Assembly (NCBI GenBank): GCA_000237975.1 | Contig: CP003179.1 | Span: forward strand, 2,290,270 to 2,354,269 | Origin: Sulfobacillus acidophilus DSM 10332 | GTDB taxonomy: Bacteria > Bacillota > Sulfobacillia > Sulfobacillales > Sulfobacillaceae | Length of the DNA: 64,000 nucleotides | Reading direction: 5' to 3' | Shown: in pieces, positions 35,796-43,457 of the stretch | How positions within the stretch are numbered: the stretch's first letter is position 1 | How the letters are laid out: each line of letters begins with the position of its first letter | The notes under the pieces: model-generated | Database searches by the model: none | Seen by the model: only the letters and a program-made list of their open reading frames with translations | What the model was told of the DNA's origin: nothing | Translations under genes and position numbers: made by a program

Positions 35796-36980
35796 TTAGC
35801 GTGGTTCTCCAAATCGTTCAAACGCCGACGAAGAATCGGAGGTCACAGGCGCAGGATAATGGGTTATCCCGTCACTGGAGATGGTCACCACCGGACACGT
35901 GGTATGGTTCCAGACATAGCGGCTGACCCCGCCAAAGAGCCGTTCCGCGCTTTCGGACCGGCCCTTAAACCCCAGTACCAATAAATCCGGGCAGATCTGC
36001 CGCACATAGTCCACAATCGTGGGAGCGGGCGGGCCTTCCCGCAACACGGGAATGACGTGATACCGCTCCGGATCGAGGGCCTTTTGCGACGTCTCGGCAT
36101 GCCGAATCCACGCCTCCCGTTCGGTCAGGCCCACCGGTCCGTCCGGCAATCCCTCCGGGATTACGGTCAAGACATGGACTAAGGCTCCCGGCCGGATCAT
36201 CCGGCTAATCCAGCGGGCACCGGCCAACGCCGTTAAGGACCCGTCGGTGGCCCAGACCAGTTTGGGCGGGGATTCCTGCGCCACGGGAGCCACCCCGATC
36301 CCGGCCGGTTTGTCGAATACCCCGACCCAGACCAAATCCCCTAGCCAATAGTGGGCATTTTGGGGAAAAAGTCCCTCCGTCAGCAAATAGGCGGTCAGTT
36401 CTTTGGCGGTCGGTGCGTGATAGAGGGATCGCCCCAACCATTCAAACGGTTCCAAATCCTTATCCGGTAATTCGTGCGTCACCGCCCCGAGGCCTCGCAG
36501 CGCCAGCACCCCCAATGCCGACAGCGGTTGCACCAGCTCGAGAATCACCAGACGGCCGCCCGGTTTTAACACCCGAACCATTTCGGATAACCCTTGCCGC
36601 CAATCGTGCATATTACGAATCGAAAACTGCGCGGTCACCCGGTCAAAGTGGCGGTCGGGAAACGGCAACGCTTCCCCGACCCCTTCTTGCCAAACAATCG
36701 GGGCGCTGTCAGGATTAACGGGTGTCTCGCGCGCCACCTGTAGCATCGCCGTCGACGGATCGAGACCGGTTACTTCACCCTGTCCGCCCATTCGGCGAGC
36801 CATTTCGCGGGTCACCTGACCCGTACCGCAACCGACGTCCAACACGGTAAGGCCCGGGCGGAGGGCCAACTGTTCCACGGCTAATTGGTGCCAATAGCGG
36901 ATTCCGTTCGCGGACAAAATGGCGCTCCAACGCTCATATAGGGGTGCGATGTGATTAAATAATTGCGGCGTGTCGGCCAT
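35796..36980 (-). CDS. UbiE/MenG-type methyltransferase fused to a universal stress protein domain
   Basis: 394 aa with two domains. Residues 1 to about 225 are a class I SAM methyltransferase: LTVLDVGCGTGQVTREMARR (motif I), GLDPSTAML, and FSIRNMHDWRQGLSEMVRVL with PGGRLVILEL, as in UbiE/MenG, which methylate quinone precursors. After a Pro-rich link, residues 243-370 form a UspA-like domain (KLVWATDGSLTALAGARWI; ATP loop LGFKGRSESAERLFGGVS; CPVVTIS). ATG 36980 is chosen with AGGGG nine bases upstream. The fusion is unusual; the Usp domain may tie the methyltransferase to energy state. Confidence 0.85.
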   Translation of the reverse strand: MADTPQLFNHIAPLYERWSAILSANGIRYWHQLAVEQLALRPGLTVLDVGCGTGQVTREMARRMGGQGEVTGLDPSTAMLQVARETPVNPDSAPIVWQEGVGEALPFPDRHFDRVTAQFSIRNMHDWRQGLSEMVRVLKPGGRLVILELVQPLSALGVLALRGLGAVTHELPDKDLEPFEWLGRSLYHAPTAKELTAYLLTEGLFPQNAHYWLGDLVWVGVFDKPAGIGVAPVAQESPPKLVWATDGSLTALAGARWISRMIRPGALVHVLTVIPEGLPDGPVGLTEREAWIRHAETSQKALDPERYHVIPVLREGPPAPTIVDYVRQICPDLLVLGFKGRSESAERLFGGVSRYVWNHTTCPVVTISSDGITHYPAPVTSDSSSAFERFGEPR

Positions 36981-37082
36981 ATGGGCCATCCCCTCCCTTA
37001 CCCCTTACTGTAAGGGAGAGGATCTCGCGTCTGAAGTGCCGTCTGGTCCTCCGGTTAGGGCCGTTTGGACGGAATTGCCGGG

Positions 37083-38132
37083 CTAAGGCACCGCCTGTTG
37101 CACTTCCGTGAGAAATGCCGTGCGGTTAACGGCCGTCAGTTGATGATGAAATACCGCCACCACCACGCCTCGATCAACCCAGGCCACTCCCGCCGTGGTG
37201 TTCTCGTTACCGGTATCCAAGACCGCCGGGTTCCCATGAACCGTCACATTTTCGGGGGCTCCAGGTAACGGGACCAGCAACGTATTTTTCCAGTTCGCCA
37301 TTTGTAGGACGGCCTGTGATAACGTAGGCGGCAAAAACGGCAACCCGCTCAATGCGCTGACCACCTGATGGAGATTGACCCCCTCCGGAATGGCCAAAGT
37401 CGGTTGGGGCGCTTCCTCGACCGTCCAAGAGCCGTGCGATCCGGTTTGGCTAATCCGGGCATAAGCGGGCACATAGACCGTAAACGGGCGCTGGTTCAAT
37501 GCCTCGGGAAACAGTCGATGGCCGCCTTGTTCCGCAATCAATTGGTTGACCGCCGGCACGTTTAACCGAAATTCGACACGCACCCCGTTATCCACCGTCG
37601 CCAGCGCATTCGCCCCAAATTGAGCCGGCCATAAATCAGGCATGCCATATTGCGGAAGCTGCCGAGGCGGCACGGTTAGTTGCCGCAAGGGTCCCATGAC
37701 GCGCACCGAACCGTAATGCGCAAGCGATACCTGACCGCCTTCGGTTACCACTTGATCTAATCGGGTTAATTGAGCGGGCGTAATCGCCACCGCCCCAATG
37801 CGATTCACTTGGAACAACTGCCCGACGGCGGCTAACGCGCCCTTACGCCACAGCGGGTTCGACCCCCCGGCCAACAACACGACTCCGACGGCGGCGGCAA
37901 CAGCCCACGGACGCCATGCCAAGCCGGAACGCCGGGGCCTGTCGGCGCCGGTTTGGGGCAATCCCCGATCGGCAAACTGAGCCAGCTCTCCGACGGCCGC
38001 CAACTGCCGTTGACACGCGTTACACATCCGGAGATGTTGGCCGAGCCGTTCGGCCTCCGGCCCATTCACTTCCCCGTCCCAAAAGCGAAGCCATTCGGCC
38101 TCGTCGGGACATGCCACAAATTCGGGTTTCAT
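37083..38132 (-). CDS. Anti-sigma factor with zinc-finger (ZAS) N-terminus
   Basis: 349 aa. The N-terminal zinc anti-sigma motif is seen as H33, C37 and C40 (HLRMCNACQ), one membrane helix follows at about 75-90 (WAVAAAVGVVLLAGG), and the rest is a long extracytoplasmic domain of unknown fold. It overlaps the sigma-factor gene by 4 bases, so the pair is co-translated. It would hold the sigma factor at the membrane until an envelope signal. Confidence 0.88.
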   Translation of the reverse strand: MKPEFVACPDEAEWLRFWDGEVNGPEAERLGQHLRMCNACQRQLAAVGELAQFADRGLPQTGADRPRRSGLAWRPWAVAAAVGVVLLAGGSNPLWRKGALAAVGQLFQVNRIGAVAITPAQLTRLDQVVTEGGQVSLAHYGSVRVMGPLRQLTVPPRQLPQYGMPDLWPAQFGANALATVDNGVRVEFRLNVPAVNQLIAEQGGHRLFPEALNQRPFTVYVPAYARISQTGSHGSWTVEEAPQPTLAIPEGVNLHQVVSALSGLPFLPPTLSQAVLQMANWKNTLLVPLPGAPENVTVHGNPAVLDTGNENTTAGVAWVDRGVVVAVFHHQLTAVNRTAFLTEVQQAVP

Positions 38133-38647
38133 GCATGAGCCTCCTTTGCCACCGGCGTAGTACTCTCCTCATACGCGAGACGCAACTTTTTGAGCGCCCG
38201 GATTAAAATGACGCCTACCTGATCCGCCGGACAGTGAAGCGCTTGGGCAATTTCACGATACGAATATCCCGAATGGCGCAATATCAGGGCTTGCCGGTCC
38301 CGAGGATTGAGCCGTTCCAAACTTTGACGAATGCGTTCGCGATCCAACCGTCCCAAAGTCGTTTCTTCCACCGACGCGACACTTATGTCCATCTGGACTT
38401 TTTCGGTCACCCGTTCCTCCACCTTCGCCCGCCGCAAATAATCGAGGGCCAAATGGCTGACCACCGTCCTAAGCCACGCCGCGAGACGGCCGGTTTCCCG
38501 CGGAGGCTTGGTCATTAACCGGATAAAGGCTTCCTGGACCAATTCTTCAGCCACCTCGGGACTCCCCACCATATAACTGGCGTGGCGTACCAATTGATCG
38601 AACTCTTTTTCGTAGAGTTGTCGGATGGCTCGTTCGGTTGGTTCCAT
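38129..38647 (-). CDS. ECF-type RNA polymerase sigma factor
   Basis: 172 aa. Region 2 is visible in PEVAEELVQEAFIRLM and AAWLRTVVSHLALDYLRR, region 4 in RLNPRDRQALILRHSGYSYR with EIAQALHCPADQVG as helix-turn-helix. It starts at ATG 38647 with GGGGAGG upstream. The anti-sigma gene follows. The regulon cannot be told here. Confidence 0.93.
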   Translation of the reverse strand: MEPTERAIRQLYEKEFDQLVRHASYMVGSPEVAEELVQEAFIRLMTKPPRETGRLAAWLRTVVSHLALDYLRRAKVEERVTEKVQMDISVASVEETTLGRLDRERIRQSLERLNPRDRQALILRHSGYSYREIAQALHCPADQVGVILIRALKKLRLAYEESTTPVAKEAHA

Positions 38648-38681
38648 CGTGCGCCTCCCCTCACATGCTCAACGGAATCCG

Positions 38682-39956
38682 TTAGCGGTTTATAACACCG
38701 GAAGAAATCCGCCGATACCGTCGGCCTTCCTCACGGGACAGGGACGGCCAGAGCCAGGCAATGCCGATTAACGCCGTGAAAAAGAAATCCCCAAAAAAGA
38801 CCCCGCCCAAGAAAATCGACTCCGCCGTTTGTTCGACTAGGGCCGCCAGCAATAGAGCCGCCCAGACCCGACTCGGCCAACTCCGTTCCTGAATGACCAC
38901 ATGATAAAGCGCCGTCACCACCAGCCAGCCCCAGACCAAGAGCCCGAATCCTCCGAGCTCGACCGCCGTCCGTAACACCGCGTCATGGGGCGTAAGTCCA
39001 GCGTAGGCCGGAGGTACATACGGCAACAGGGCACGTGGCGAATTGCCCGGCCCGACGCCAAACCAGGGATGTTGCCGAAAAACCGTCCACGCCGCCCGCC
39101 ATAATCCGGTGCGGCCGGTGAGTCCGTGCTGCCATAAATGCTCCCAACGCGAAAGCCCCGTAACCGCGACGGCGCCGCCGCCTAAAATGAGCCCCCCGAC
39201 TAAAACCGCAAGAACCCCCCGCCCCCGCCAGCGGGCAATAATCAAGAGGACACTACCGACAACGGCCGCAATCCAAGCCGTTCGGGCGTAACTCATTAAA
39301 AGGCCCGCCAGCATGATGACGAAAAATAGGGCATAGACCCGTTGTTGGCGATAATCGGATGCGTCGAGACTCAAGGCGAGCGACGCGGGCACACTAAACA
39401 CCAGCAACATCCCGAGCGTATTTTTGTTGGCAAAGGGCCATTCCCAGGCCAGCAAATGATGCCGTCCGACCGGCACCAAAAACCCTTGATGAAAGCCCAA
39501 GGCCGCCCCGCCCGCCACCAGCGTCGCCAACAACCCCGTCCACGCCAGGGGCACTAACCACGCCTCTTGCGTCAATTGGCGCTTTTGCCAGAGATACGGC
39601 AACACCACGGCGGTCACGAACAAGACGGCGGGCACTCCCACGGCATATCGCAAAGACGTGCTATGATGAATGCTGGTAGCGGCGGCAATCCACACCATCA
39701 GCGTATAGAGCGCGAACGGTCCATAATGCGCCCGATGGCGGCGAATGAATTGCCAGACCTCCGGTTGCAGCACATAGGCGAGAATGATCCCCGTCACAAC
39801 CCCGACCACCGGCGCGTATTGCCCGACACCCGGATCCCAATGATGAATGACCTCAAGAGCCACCGACGCGGTCACCACGCCCCACCACGCGTGTCGGGGA
39901 CTGCGAAGCATCCAAATCGCTCCCGCCAATGCGACAGCCACTGCGAAAATTGTCAT
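38682..39956 (-). CDS. O-antigen ligase/polymerase family membrane protein
   Basis: 424 aa, ten to twelve membrane segments. The Wzy_C-like region is seen in TGRTGLWRAAWTVFRQHPWF followed by GVGPGNSPRALLPYVP and HDAVLRTAVELGGFGLLVWG, which matches O-antigen ligases and related glycan polymerases. In a Gram-positive cell it would act on a surface glycan or glycoprotein sugar. It is not next to other glycan genes. Confidence 0.82.
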   Translation of the reverse strand: MTIFAVAVALAGAIWMLRSPRHAWWGVVTASVALEVIHHWDPGVGQYAPVVGVVTGIILAYVLQPEVWQFIRRHRAHYGPFALYTLMVWIAAATSIHHSTSLRYAVGVPAVLFVTAVVLPYLWQKRQLTQEAWLVPLAWTGLLATLVAGGAALGFHQGFLVPVGRHHLLAWEWPFANKNTLGMLLVFSVPASLALSLDASDYRQQRVYALFFVIMLAGLLMSYARTAWIAAVVGSVLLIIARWRGRGVLAVLVGGLILGGGAVAVTGLSRWEHLWQHGLTGRTGLWRAAWTVFRQHPWFGVGPGNSPRALLPYVPPAYAGLTPHDAVLRTAVELGGFGLLVWGWLVVTALYHVVIQERSWPSRVWAALLLAALVEQTAESIFLGGVFFGDFFFTALIGIAWLWPSLSREEGRRYRRISSGVINR

Positions 39957-39985
39957 AATTCACCGCCCGACATAGTATCGACGCC

Positions 39986-39991
39986 ATTATA
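39986..39991 (-). promoter_or_regulatory. -10 box for the O-antigen ligase gene
   Basis: TATAAT preceded by ACGG on the minus strand, 30 bases upstream of ATG 39956; no clear -35. Confidence 0.4.
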
Positions 39992-40144
39992 CCGTATCTC
40001 GTCCCCAGGCCCGGGCATTTCCGGCCCGATATCGCCCACGAGCGGACATGACGGATTTTTATCGGGTCGAAAGGAATTTAGGGGGGCGGTCACGAAGGAG
40101 TCAGAAACGGGTCCATAACGGCATGTAAAAGAGGGGACAGCGAG

Positions 40145-41401
40145 GTGGCCGACGAACCGATACGCGAACCGTCACCAAAAGACGAATCCTATAATCTTAA
40201 AATCAATGCGTGGAACGGGGTCTTAAAAGGGGCCGGGGGCCAACTGGTCAATCCGTTTTTAGGAATCAATGCCATTCGGCTGGGAGCTCCCAATATCGAT
40301 TTAGGAATTATTTCCGCTATCCCTTATTTAGCCGGCGGACTGGCCGCTTTATTAAGTCCCTGGCTGGTTCGCCAACCCGAATTAAAACAAACCACGGTTC
40401 GGCTATTTTTGATCGCGCGCCTCAGTATTTTACTCTTTGCCGCCATCGACGCCGACCCCCTTTTGCCCCATCGGGCGCTCTGGTTGGTCATAGCCATTGT
40501 GTGGGCCAACATTCCGGGGGCCCTGGCCACCTTGTCCTGGCAAGCCATGACGACGGCCCTTTTTTCCGGCGCCATGCGCAGCACGGCCGTCATGTGGCGC
40601 CAGTGGGGAATGAATGTGGTCGGGGTCATCGCCGTGCTGCTGGGCGGCTGGGCTATCAATCGCGATCCCGGCACCCGCGGCTATATGGTCCTTTACGTTA
40701 TCGGGGCCTTTTTGGGATTGGCCGAAGTTGCGATTTACCGGCGTTTTCGAGTCCCCCACCTGCACCGGGACCTTCCGTCGACCACCTGGGCTACGGCCTT
40801 ACCCGATCTCTGGCACCACCGCAAGTTACGGCAATTTATTTTAGCCAGCACCGTCTTTTATTTCGGCTGGCTCATGCTCTGGCCGGCCTCCTTGCGTTAT
40901 CAGGTCAGTGTGGAGCACGCCAACAACGGATGGATGGCGATCTATACCGCGGTCAACGCGATTTTCAGCATTGCCGCCTTACCCGTTTGGCGCCTCTTTA
41001 ATCGGCGGGTACCCACCCGGCGGCTGTTACCCTGGGCGACGCTCGGCATGGCTCTTACGCCCGCCATCTATTTATTTCATCCGTCATTGGCGGCGATTAT
41101 TCTGGCCAACGTCACCGGCGGATTGGCCGGCGCCGGATTTAACCTCTTAATTAACGTACGATTGATGGAAGTGGTGCCGGAATCCCTAAGAACGATGGCG
41201 GTGGGCGCGAATACCTTCCTCACCGGCGTGGTCGGTGGGCTGGGCGCGATTTCGGCCGTGCTTTTCATGCATTGGGGATCTCTGATGGCGGCCTTTTGGG
41301 GGGCGACCGTCATTCGCGTCATGGCCGCCGGCCTCTTTGTCTGGGCCAGCGGATCCTTTCGACAATATGTGCCGCACCCCCACCGGGCGCCCCTCGGCTA
41401 G
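40145..41401 (+). CDS. MFS transporter
   Basis: 418 aa, about ten to twelve membrane segments; family-like text includes FLGINAIRLGAPNIDLGIIS near the N-terminus and the loop VWRLFNRRVPTRRLLPWATL between later segments. GTG start with AGAGGGG upstream. The stop TAG and the stop of the convergent MetE-like gene share the tetramer CTAG at 41398-41401. Substrate unknown. Confidence 0.85.
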   Translation: MADEPIREPSPKDESYNLKINAWNGVLKGAGGQLVNPFLGINAIRLGAPNIDLGIISAIPYLAGGLAALLSPWLVRQPELKQTTVRLFLIARLSILLFAAIDADPLLPHRALWLVIAIVWANIPGALATLSWQAMTTALFSGAMRSTAVMWRQWGMNVVGVIAVLLGGWAINRDPGTRGYMVLYVIGAFLGLAEVAIYRRFRVPHLHRDLPSTTWATALPDLWHHRKLRQFILASTVFYFGWLMLWPASLRYQVSVEHANNGWMAIYTAVNAIFSIAALPVWRLFNRRVPTRRLLPWATLGMALTPAIYLFHPSLAAIILANVTGGLAGAGFNLLINVRLMEVVPESLRTMAVGANTFLTGVVGGLGAISAVLFMHWGSLMAAFWGATVIRVMAAGLFVWASGSFRQYVPHPHRAPLG

Positions 41402-42516
41402 GCGTCGACCGCTCCCCACACGTCTTCCGCGATGGCCACGACATGCCGAAGTTTCGCCCATTGCTCGTCTTCGGTCAAGAGGTTGCCGTCTTCGGTGGAC
41501 GCAAACCCGCATTGGGGACTTAAAGCCAGCTGGTCTAACGGCACATATCGTGACGCTTCGTCAATGCGTCGTTTGACCTCGTCCGACGGCTCCAAGGTTC
41601 CCACTTTTGACGTGATTAACCCTAAAACCACGGTTAAATCGGGGCGGTTGACATGGCGCAACGGTTCAAACCCACCGGCGCGTTCCGAGTCATATTCAAG
41701 GAAAAAGCCGTCGACCGGCACTTCTCCGAAAAGCACGTCGGCCACCGGTTCATAGCCCCCGGAAGCGATCCAGGTCGACCGGAAATTGCCGCGGCAAATA
41801 TGCATCGTGACCGTCATGTCTTCCGGACGGTCGGCCAACGCCGCTTTTAGCGTATCCGCATAAATCCGTTTTAACTCTTCCGGATCCCACCCCTTTTGTT
41901 GCAGCGCGGCGCGTTGTTCTTGATCGCAAAGATACGCCCAAGCGGTGTCGTCGAGCTGCAGATAACGGCATCCGGACTCATAAAAGGCACGAATCGCCTG
42001 TTGATAGGCTTTGGCGAGATCATGAAAAAATTGTGCTTGATCGGGATAAACCGTCGAGTTCAGGGTTCCCCGAAAATGGAGCATACTCGGACTCGGAATC
42101 GTCATCTTGGGCATCCGGTCCCCGGCGATAGACTTCAAGTAACGAAAATGATCCAACATCGGATGGCGGGAAAATCCAATCGGCCCTACGACCCGGATTC
42201 CTTTTGAGGGGGTTTGCACCTCATGAAATTGGATCCCTTGTTCGGCGTAATATCCTTCGACCCCATCCAAATTTTCCAAGAAATCGAAATGCCACCACGA
42301 TCGCCGGAATTCCCCGTCCGTGACCGCTTTGAGCCCAATGGCCTGTTGCTCCCGAACAATTCGGCCAATCTCTTCATCTTCAACGGCGCGGAGCGCATCG
42401 GCCGTCAACTGACCCCGCTACCACTCTTCCCGGGCTTTTTTAATCCGGGGCGTCCGCAAAAGACTGCCGACTTGATCCGCCCGAAACGGTCCCCGTTTTG
42501 TGTCTTTACCTGCCAT
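41398..42516 (-). pseudogene. MetE/YxjG-like methyltransferase with an in-frame amber codon
   Basis: Cobalamin-independent methionine-synthase-like protein (YxjG/YxjH type; C-terminal MetE fold). ATG 42516 has AAGGAGG seven bases upstream and reads 32 codons (FRADQVGSLLRTPRIKKARE, the family's usual start) to TAG 42418-42420. The same frame then continues for 335 codons (LRAVEDEEIGRIVREQQ, TDGEFRRSWW, QLDDTAWAYL, MHICRGN, PQCGFAS) to 41398. Zn ligands His/Cys in MHICRGN and Cys in PQCGF are kept. A TTG at 42408 could restart translation but would drop the N-terminal substrate motif. Pseudogene, readthrough or sequencing error are the options. Confidence 0.85.
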
Positions 42517-42558
42517 GCGCTGGCCTCCTTCCGCTGCTCCACCCGGCGCCGGTGATTA

Positions 42559-42592
42559 AAGAGCTTTCCGCCCCCGAAGGCAGAAAGCTCTT
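42559..42592 (-). terminator. Strong hairpin with TTCG loop (terminator or leader attenuator)
   Basis: On the minus strand the arms AAGAGCTTTC and GAAAGCTCTT pair perfectly over 10 bases, and the inner GCC-TTCG-GGG closes a stable tetraloop; TTTAAT follows. It can end transcription from the small-protein gene at 42639-42917. Because a TATAAT box lies at 42609-42614, the same hairpin would also sit in the leader of the MetE-like gene. Confidence 0.75.
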
Positions 42593-42608
42593 ACCGACCT
42601 TATCCTCT

Positions 42609-42614
42609 ATTATA
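42609..42614 (-). promoter_or_regulatory. -10 box upstream of the MetE-like gene
   Basis: TATAAT on the minus strand within CGGTTATAATAGAGG. Transcription from here would start near 42602 and pass the 42559-42592 hairpin before ATG 42516. The -35 is poor. Confidence 0.4.
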
Positions 42615-42638
42615 ACCGATAGGACCGCACGCCTGTCC

Positions 42639-42917
42639 TCAGTCCTCCTCCGTCGGCGTCGGATCCGGCGCATACCCGGGCTCTTGTCGCCGCGCCAGTT
42701 CGGCTTCCACCGACCGTAGCATGTCCTCAATGTCTTCCCGGCGGGCTTCCAAATGGCGCTTCATGGACCGGAGCGCAAAATCATCCATGTGCTTTAACAT
42801 TTCTTCCCGCGGAAATCCGATAAGCCCGCGCAAATTCCCCGTGACATTGCTCACCATACTTTGAATCCAGTCGGTCCAAGGGCCGCTACCGAAAGGCCCT
42901 CCCATCCAGTCCGCCAT
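42639..42917 (-). CDS. Small protein with C-terminal helical module shared with the gene at 49443
   Basis: 92 aa, no family recognised. The N-terminus has MADWMGGPFGSGPWTDWIQ; the C-terminal half is a charged, probably coiled-coil helix LRSMKRHLEARREDIEDMLR. Almost the same stretch (LRSMKRHLEARKADIEDRLA) ends the DNA-binding protein at 49443-50066, which also has a GFGPWG-like motif before it. ATG 42917 is chosen because AAGGAGG lies seven to eight bases upstream, and an extended -10 at 42940 would start transcription just before it. Confidence 0.75.
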   Translation of the reverse strand: MADWMGGPFGSGPWTDWIQSMVSNVTGNLRGLIGFPREEMLKHMDDFALRSMKRHLEARREDIEDMLRSVEAELARRQEPGYAPDPTPTEED

Positions 42918-42939
42918 CACTCTCGCCTCCTTGCCCCTG

Positions 42940-42948
42940 ATTATACCA
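42940..42948 (-). promoter_or_regulatory. Extended -10 promoter with full consensus
   Basis: TGGTATAAT on the minus strand: a perfect TATAAT hexamer with the TG extension. The start would be near 42933, so the leader is only about 16 bases and is mostly the ribosome site. Confidence 0.6.
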
Positions 42949-43018
42949 TCCGCGGCGAACGCCACCGGGTTCCACCGGCCTCGGTCGTCGACTTACCCTG
43001 ACAATTATTAGCAAGGGG

Positions 43019-43047
43019 TTGCGTGAATTGACAGACATTGCGATAAT
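43019..43047 (+). promoter_or_regulatory. Promoter for the 43092 gene and the ThyX-like gene
   Basis: TTGCGT at 43019-43024, 17-base spacer, then GATAAT at 43042-43047 with TG extension (TGCGATAAT). The predicted start near 43054 leaves a leader of about 38 bases. Confidence 0.5.
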
Positions 43048-43091
43048 TGACGGTGGTCAAGACGTCGGCGATTGGAAGGAGGGGGTCTAAG

Positions 43092-43421
43092 ATGCCAACG
43101 TTGCAACAACAATTAATCGGGCGCCATTTATGGGTCAAGCGCAGTCCCGAATGGTCGGCCGTGATGGACACGTTAGCGTTGCCGTTAATTAAAGACGAAG
43201 AACGCGAACAACTCATGCGCTATGTCGATCTCTCCGGGCGCCACATCGACTGGGAAAAAATCCATGAAACCGCCCAACAATTCGCTCCCGAAGTCCGTAT
43301 CTTGCTCCGGATTGCGCATGCCCTCTATAATGGGGGCGATTGTCAATTAGCGGAGTTACAGCAGTTGTCGAGTGCCGGGCGTTCGGCCGCCATTTTGTTA
43401 ATCGCTCAGCGCTATCGCTAA
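43092..43421 (+). CDS. Conserved-looking small protein, unknown
   Basis: 109 aa, mostly helical, no signal or membrane segment, no family recognised. Text includes LQQQLIGRHLWVKRSPEW, DLSGRHIDWEKIHETAQQF and IAHALYNGGDCQLAELQQL. ATG 43092 follows GAAGGAGGGGG by 8 bases. It lies 36 bases before the ThyX-like gene and is probably co-transcribed. Confidence 0.7.
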   Translation: MPTLQQQLIGRHLWVKRSPEWSAVMDTLALPLIKDEEREQLMRYVDLSGRHIDWEKIHETAQQFAPEVRILLRIAHALYNGGDCQLAELQQLSSAGRSAAILLIAQRYR

Positions 43422-43457
43422 ACTCCGACTACCGCCGGTAAGGAGTTTTCATAGCCC

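Noticed and set aside
40210..41001. 263-codon plus-strand frame
   Set aside because: It is a shifted shadow of the MFS gene at 40145, rich in Arg, His and Gly, without membrane segments.
42418..42420. Amber codon as pyrrolysine or other recoding site
   Set aside because: No recoding element or conserved position is known for this family; a mutation or simple readthrough is more likely, so I report only the interruption.
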